Of a DNA stretch of 9,177 nt, positions 5,707-9,177 are shown one piece after another; the first letter of the stretch is position 1, and each line of letters opens with the position of its first letter. The position numbers and the translations under genes were made by a program. The notes beneath the pieces are model-generated. The model did no database searches. It was not told the DNA's origin and worked only from the letters and a program-made list of their open reading frames with translations. This DNA is from Acidobacteriaceae bacterium. Its GTDB lineage: Bacteria > Acidobacteriota > Terriglobia > Terriglobales > Acidobacteriaceae. The stretch is taken from assembly GCA_003152795.1 (NCBI GenBank), contig PMBA01000399.1, forward strand, positions 1,026-10,202, read 5' to 3'.

Positions 5707-5753
5707 CGACTCCAGGCGGAGTCGTGATAATCGAGGAGGCGGTAAATTACAAT
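5707..5753 (+). promoter_or_regulatory. Dyad with promoter-like elements upstream of the efflux operon
   Basis: CGACTCCAGGCGGAGTCG (5707-5724) is a perfect dyad with 7-bp arms and a 4-bp centre, suited to binding a dimeric regulator. GATAAT (5726-5731) and TACAAT (5748-5753) each match the -10 consensus at five of six bases, but neither has a good -35 at 16-18 nt. The efflux operon starts at about 5893, so the leader would exceed 130 nt. No regulator gene is visible in the window. Confidence 0.35.
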
Positions 5754-5892
5754 ACATCCATTGCGCCCTCAGTTGCAGTCTTAGAGGCAGGAGGAGAATA
5801 CGGACGACGGAACTCGACGTGTGCCCGGCCGGTTTCCGCACGCCGGGGTGGGGTCTGTCGGCCATCGTGAGTACCCTTTGATCTCAACCCTT

Positions 5893-7161
5893 ATGCGTTT
5901 CTTGTACTCTCGAATGCTCGCGCCGGCGGCGATGTTTGTCCTGCTGACAGGGGCGGCTCGTGGGCAGAATACAACCCGGATCACTCTTGATCAGGCGATT
6001 GATCTGGCGCTGGCGCACAACCATTCGCTTAAGGCCACGCGAACCCAAATTCTCCAGAATCAGGCCCAGGAAGTCACCGCGAACCTTCGCCCCAACCCGA
6101 CTTTGGGACTGGATACGCAGTTCGTTCCATTTTTCAGTCCGCAAGATTTTTCCGGGGAGAATCTGAATGAAACGCAGCAGTTCGATGTTGGGATCTCTTA
6201 TCTCTTTGAACGCGGTCACAAGCGGCAGCGGCGATTGCAGGCAGCCCGCGATCAGACGGCGGTCACGCGCGCCCAGGTTGCCGACGCCGAGCGCACCCTG
6301 GCGTTTAATGTAGGCCAGCAGTTCGTCAGCGTATTGCTGGCGGAATCCACGCTCCAGTTTGCGCTCGAGGATCTGAAGGGCTTCCAGGAGACGGTCGATA
6401 TCAGCGAGACGCAGCTCAAAGCGGGATACATTGGTGAAGGCGATTATCTGAAGATCAAGCTCCAGCTTCTGCAGTTTGAGACCGACGTCTCGTCGGCTCG
6501 CCTCGCGAAGAAGCAGGCGCTGGTCAGCCTGCGCGAGTTCCTGGGCTACAACGCCGTACCTGCCGACTATGATGTTGTCGGCGACCTGGCGTTTCAGTTG
6601 CTCCAGGGAAACGTGGAAGACTTGCAGGCGCGGGCGCTGCGCGAGCGGCCCGACTTTCGAGCCGCTGAACTCGGGATCACCGCCGCCCAGAGCCAAATTC
6701 TCCTGGCCAAAGCGAACGCGAAGGTCGATGTGACCGGTACGTATGACTTCGACCACGTTGCCGGGGAGAACACAGCTTCCATCTTCGCTAATTTTGCGTT
6801 GCCGATCTTCGACCGAAATCAAGGGGAGATCGCGCGTACCGGCCATGTGCTCACCCAAGCACAGGAGCAAATGCAGGCCGCCAGCGATACGGTGCTTTCG
6901 GATGTGGCCAATGCCTATGAGGCGGTCAGGAGCAACGAAGAAGTGGTGCGGCTTTACACATCCGGCTATCTCAAACAGGCGCAGGACTCGCGCGACATCA
7001 GTGAGTATGCTTACAAGCGCGGTGCGGCCAGTCTTTTGGATTTTCTGGACGCCGAGCGCAGCTACCGCGCGGTGGAACTGGCCTATCGCCAAGCGCTGGC
7101 CGCTTACATGACGGCGCTCGAGCAGTTGAAGGAAGCGGAAGGAACGAGGAACCTGCCATGA
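5893..7161 (+). CDS. TolC-family outer-membrane efflux protein (CzcC/CusC type)
   Basis: This 422-residue protein forms the outer-membrane channel of a tripartite efflux pump. A signal peptide spans about 1-24 (MRFLYSRML, hydrophobic stretch, GAARG). It ends before Gln25 rather than Cys, so no lipid anchor is expected. The two OEP repeats are visible: ITLDQAIDLALAHNHSLKA (30-48) with the long helices to ~215, and PDFRAAELGITAAQSQILLA (253-272) with the second helical half. Hallmarks of the metal-efflux branch are LPIFDRNQGEI (303-313) and GAASLLDFLDAERSYR (377-392). The ATG at 5893 is chosen because it opens the signal peptide; its ribosome binding site is poor and the frame is open back to a GTG at 5821, so the start is uncertain. 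The stop lies 10 nt before the adaptor gene, implying co-transcription. Confidence 0.93.
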   Translation: MRFLYSRMLAPAAMFVLLTGAARGQNTTRITLDQAIDLALAHNHSLKATRTQILQNQAQEVTANLRPNPTLGLDTQFVPFFSPQDFSGENLNETQQFDVGISYLFERGHKRQRRLQAARDQTAVTRAQVADAERTLAFNVGQQFVSVLLAESTLQFALEDLKGFQETVDISETQLKAGYIGEGDYLKIKLQLLQFETDVSSARLAKKQALVSLREFLGYNAVPADYDVVGDLAFQLLQGNVEDLQARALRERPDFRAAELGITAAQSQILLAKANAKVDVTGTYDFDHVAGENTASIFANFALPIFDRNQGEIARTGHVLTQAQEQMQAASDTVLSDVANAYEAVRSNEEVVRLYTSGYLKQAQDSRDISEYAYKRGAASLLDFLDAERSYRAVELAYRQALAAYMTALEQLKEAEGTRNLP

Positions 7162-7171
7162 GGAAACGCCC

Positions 7172-8341
7172 ATGAATGTTCGCGCGGACCGCGGTCGACG
7201 GTGGGCTGCACTCGCTGCGGCGTTGGCGATCGTGCTGGTGATCGCCGGTTGCGGAGAGTCGGGGTCGAAAGCCTCCGCTGATTCGAATCGCGCCAAAAAC
7301 TCGGACAATGCCGAACTGTTCGCCATTCCCCAGGAGCAGATGGCGCATGTGCAGGTGTTGACCGTGCAACCTGCGACGCTGGCTCGGACCCTCCGCCTGA
7401 CCGGAGCCGTGGCCTACAACAGTTTCCGCACAACGCCAGTGATTACGCAGGTGAGTGGCCCGGTCAGCAGGGTGGTGGTCGTGCCCGGTCAGAAGGTCCA
7501 AAAAGGCGAGCCCATGTTGTACGTGGCGAGTCCGGATTACTCGCAACTGCGGACTAATTACTTAAAGGCCAGGGAAGCCTACGCTCTTGCACAGAAGGCC
7601 TATGCCCGCGCCCGTGATTTGTATGAGCACAAAGCGATTGCCGAGCAAAACCTGGAGCAGGCGGAGTCGGCCGAGATTCAGGCAAACGGCGACCTGGCAT
7701 CGGCGCAAGCCGCATTGAAGGTGATGGGAATCACCGATCCCGACGCGCTCGTGAAAGCTCCGCCTTCCTTTGAAGTTCCCGTGAGAGCGCCGATTAGCGG
7801 TGAAGTTGTCGAGCAAGATGTGTCTGCAGGGCAGCTTATTCAACCCGGCACCACCCAGTGCTTCATGATTTCGGACACTGGTAGCGTCTGGGTGCTGGTC
7901 AACGTCTACCAAAAAGACCTGCCCTATGTGCGGGTTGGAGATACGGTCACAATTCAGACGGATACTTATCCGGAAGTGTTTCACGGCCGAATTTCCTACG
8001 TGGCGGCAGCGCTCGACCCGAATACGCGGACCCTGCAGGCGCGCATCGAGACCAACAATCCGGGCGAAAAGCTGAAGAAAGATATGTATGTGGTTGCTAT
8101 CGTGAACGCGGGCTCGATCCCGAATGCCATTGCGCTTCCGGATGCGGCGGTGCTGCGCGATAGCGAAAACCAGCCGTTTGTTTATGCGGCGGCAGGTTCG
8201 AACCAGTTTGGCAGACGCGCAGTTACGCTGGGAGAAAGCCTGAACGGACAGACCCAGATTACCAGCGGACTGAAAGCTGGTGACCAGGTCATCGGCAATG
8301 GCAGCCTGTTCCTGCAGTTTGCGAACTCGCTGCAGCGCTAG
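7172..8341 (+). CDS. RND efflux periplasmic adaptor lipoprotein (CzcB/CusB, HlyD-like)
   Basis: This 389-residue membrane-fusion protein links the inner-membrane pump to the outer-membrane channel. A lipoprotein signal ends in LVIAGC (22-27), so Cys27 should be lipidated. The split barrel-sandwich (lipoyl) domain is seen in GPVSRVVVVPGQKVQKGEPM (96-115) and in VRAPISGEVVEQDVSAGQLI (204-223). Between them is an alpha-helical hairpin of about 120-185 (YSQLRTNYLKAREAY ... LASAQAALKVMGI). A beta-barrel domain follows (VWVLVNVYQKDLPYVRVGDTV), then the membrane-proximal part (LPDAAVLRDSENQPFVY, ITSGLKAGDQVIGNGSL). There is no His- or Met-rich metal-binding insert, and the only other cysteine is C230. 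The ATG has GAGGA 7 nt upstream and sits 10 nt after the outer-membrane gene. The subfamily is usually metal-exporting (Cu, Zn, Co, Ni, Cd); the substrate cannot be read from this subunit. Confidence 0.94.
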   Translation: MNVRADRGRRWAALAAALAIVLVIAGCGESGSKASADSNRAKNSDNAELFAIPQEQMAHVQVLTVQPATLARTLRLTGAVAYNSFRTTPVITQVSGPVSRVVVVPGQKVQKGEPMLYVASPDYSQLRTNYLKAREAYALAQKAYARARDLYEHKAIAEQNLEQAESAEIQANGDLASAQAALKVMGITDPDALVKAPPSFEVPVRAPISGEVVEQDVSAGQLIQPGTTQCFMISDTGSVWVLVNVYQKDLPYVRVGDTVTIQTDTYPEVFHGRISYVAAALDPNTRTLQARIETNNPGEKLKKDMYVVAIVNAGSIPNAIALPDAAVLRDSENQPFVYAAAGSNQFGRRAVTLGESLNGQTQITSGLKAGDQVIGNGSLFLQFANSLQR

Positions 8342-8545
8342 CGACACGCGTTGAAAATCGCGAGCGCATGCTTCGGCCGATCACGCGGCAAGGCGTTTAA
8401 CTGGCTCGTAGGGCACATCCGGGAAGATGGGATGAATTTCGGCGTCGAGGGCAAAAGGCTTCCACCACGGGATACACAGGGGAAATCGGCGACTCTCTCC
8501 ACTTGCGAAACATAAGAACTTGAGAACGGTGTCCACCACAAGCGA
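8342..8545. other. Gap between adaptor and pump genes
   Basis: This 204-nt stretch within the presumed operon holds no convincing gene, hairpin terminator or promoter. A 27-codon ATG frame at 8432-8515 has only a weak purine-rich upstream sequence and no recognisable product. Confidence 0.45.
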
Positions 8546-9177
8546 ATGATCCACCGAATCGTACAAGCGGCATTGCGGCAAAGGTTTCTGGTGCTGATGT
8601 TGACCGCTTTCATTACGGTCGGCGGAATCCTGTCGTTTGAGCGGATGCCTGTGGATGCCTATCCCGACCTCTCGCCTCCGCAGGTCGAAATCATTACCCA
8701 GTGGCCGGACCATGCCGCCGAAGAGGTCGAACGACTGGTCACCCTTCCTCTTGAACTCGAGATGAACGGCGTTCCGCACATGGTGGTGATGCGTTCGATC
8801 TCGCTCTACGGGCTGTCCGACGTGATCCTGACGTTTGAAGACCGCACCGATGACTACTTCGCGCGGCAAATTGTATTTGAAAGGCTCGCGCAAGCGACGT
8901 TGCCGACGGGAGTAACCCCCAGTCTCTCGCCTCTGTTCAGCCCCAGCGGTCTGGTCTATCGCTATGTGCTGGAAAGCCCCGACCGCACCCCGCAGGAGTT
9001 AAAGACAATCGAGGACTGGACGGTGGCGAGGGCCTATCGATCGGTGCACGGCGTGGCCGACGACTCGGGGTTTGGTGGAACGGTGATGCAATACCAGGTA
9101 CTGCTCGACCCGGCGCGCATCTACGGGTATCACCTGACCATTCCCCAAGTCGTGACTGCGCTCTCCGCGAATAACTC
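8546..9177 (+). CDS. CzcA/CusA-family RND efflux pump, N-terminal part (3' truncated)
   Basis: The first 210 residues of what is normally a protein of about 1,000-1,050 residues are present. TM helix 1 is at about 14-30 (FLVLMLTAFITVGGILS). The family signatures follow: MPVDAYPDLSPPQVEIITQW (34-53), EEVERLVTLPLE (59-70), MRSISLYGLSDVILTF (82-97), DYFARQIVFERL (103-114), LPTGVTPSLSPL (119-130), and VHGVADDSGFGG...QYQVLLDPARI (168-192). These are porter-domain segments of heavy-metal-type RND pumps, which export periplasmic or cytoplasmic substrate through the trimer using proton motive force. The ATG at 8546 is fixed by an in-frame TAA at 8513-8515 with no other start between; the ribosome binding site is weak. 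A 204-nt gap separates it from the adaptor gene. The TM4 motif that separates Cu, Zn/Co/Ni and other types lies outside the window. Confidence 0.94.
   Translation, partial: MIHRIVQAALRQRFLVLMLTAFITVGGILSFERMPVDAYPDLSPPQVEIITQWPDHAAEEVERLVTLPLELEMNGVPHMVVMRSISLYGLSDVILTFEDRTDDYFARQIVFERLAQATLPTGVTPSLSPLFSPSGLVYRYVLESPDRTPQELKTIEDWTVARAYRSVHGVADDSGFGGTVMQYQVLLDPARIYGYHLTIPQVVTALSANN

Larger units (their letters stand above)
5457..5892. other. Intergenic region before the efflux operon
   Basis: No convincing gene was found. A perfect hairpin, GCGTGAA/TTCACGC, lies at 5552-5569. A perfect 7-bp dyad lies at 5707-5724, followed by -10-like GATAAT (5726-5731) and TACAAT (5748-5753). Two purine-rich AGGAGG-like stretches (near 5733-5740 and 5789-5796) have no start codon at proper spacing. 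A 92-codon GTG frame at 5592-5870 lacks a ribosome binding site and family resemblance. The region probably carries the terminator of the upstream gene and the promoter and leader of the operon. Confidence 0.55.

Noticed and set aside
5592..5870. A 92-codon frame starting with GTG before the efflux operon
   Set aside because: No ribosome binding site and no recognisable sequence; it overlaps the likely promoter/operator region.
5884..7326. A 480-codon open frame on the minus strand opposite the outer-membrane factor gene
   Set aside because: Antisense shadow of a strongly supported TolC-family gene, running on into the adaptor gene.
8432..8515. A 27-codon ORF in the adaptor-pump gap
   Set aside because: The upstream ribosome binding sequence is weak and the peptide resembles nothing I recognise.

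Overview
The window (about 60% G+C by eye) reads as bacterial chromosome, most likely from a soil Acidobacteriota (Terriglobia/Koribacter-like). This assignment is an inference from the mix of families: a TIGR03118-type secreted protein, a secreted TPR protein with an N-terminal 'GG-SS-R...AGA--LI' module that I associate with acidobacteria, a bactofilin, and G+C-rich intergenic hairpins. No rRNA, tRNA, transposase, integrase or CRISPR array was seen.

Left part (1-1547). The 3' end of a bactofilin gene (+) converges on msrB (-), with a long nested hairpin between them that can serve as a terminator for both. Upstream of msrB on the same strand lies an unrecognised protein with two Cys/His clusters. 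The 142 nt between them holds another G+C-rich hairpin, so co-transcription is possible but unproven.

Middle part (1548-4973). On the minus strand are a secreted TPR protein (GTG start chosen from a strong ribosome binding site and a signal peptide) and a secreted TIGR03118-family protein. The latter ends at a textbook rho-independent terminator, so the two are separate transcription units. A 358-nt divergent intergenic region follows. On its plus strand it carries a good match to a sigma-28 (FliA/SigD) flagellar-type promoter, placed correctly for the next gene.

Right part (4974-9177, plus strand). A small Ser/Gln-rich protein with an internal repeat and no signal peptide comes first. After a 436-nt gap containing hairpins and promoter-like elements comes a tripartite efflux operon in the order outer-membrane factor (TolC/CzcC type), periplasmic adaptor lipoprotein (CzcB/CusB type), and inner-membrane RND pump (CzcA/CusA type, cut by the window edge). 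The three would form one channel from the inner membrane and periplasm to the outside. Heavy-metal export is the usual job of this subfamily, but the residues that decide substrate lie beyond the window.

No wholly new multi-gene system is evident. The most interesting lead is the sigma-28-like promoter in front of the repeat protein at 4974-5456. The intergenic hairpins sharing a GCTGGGCG core and the unexplained Cys-rich proteins come next.
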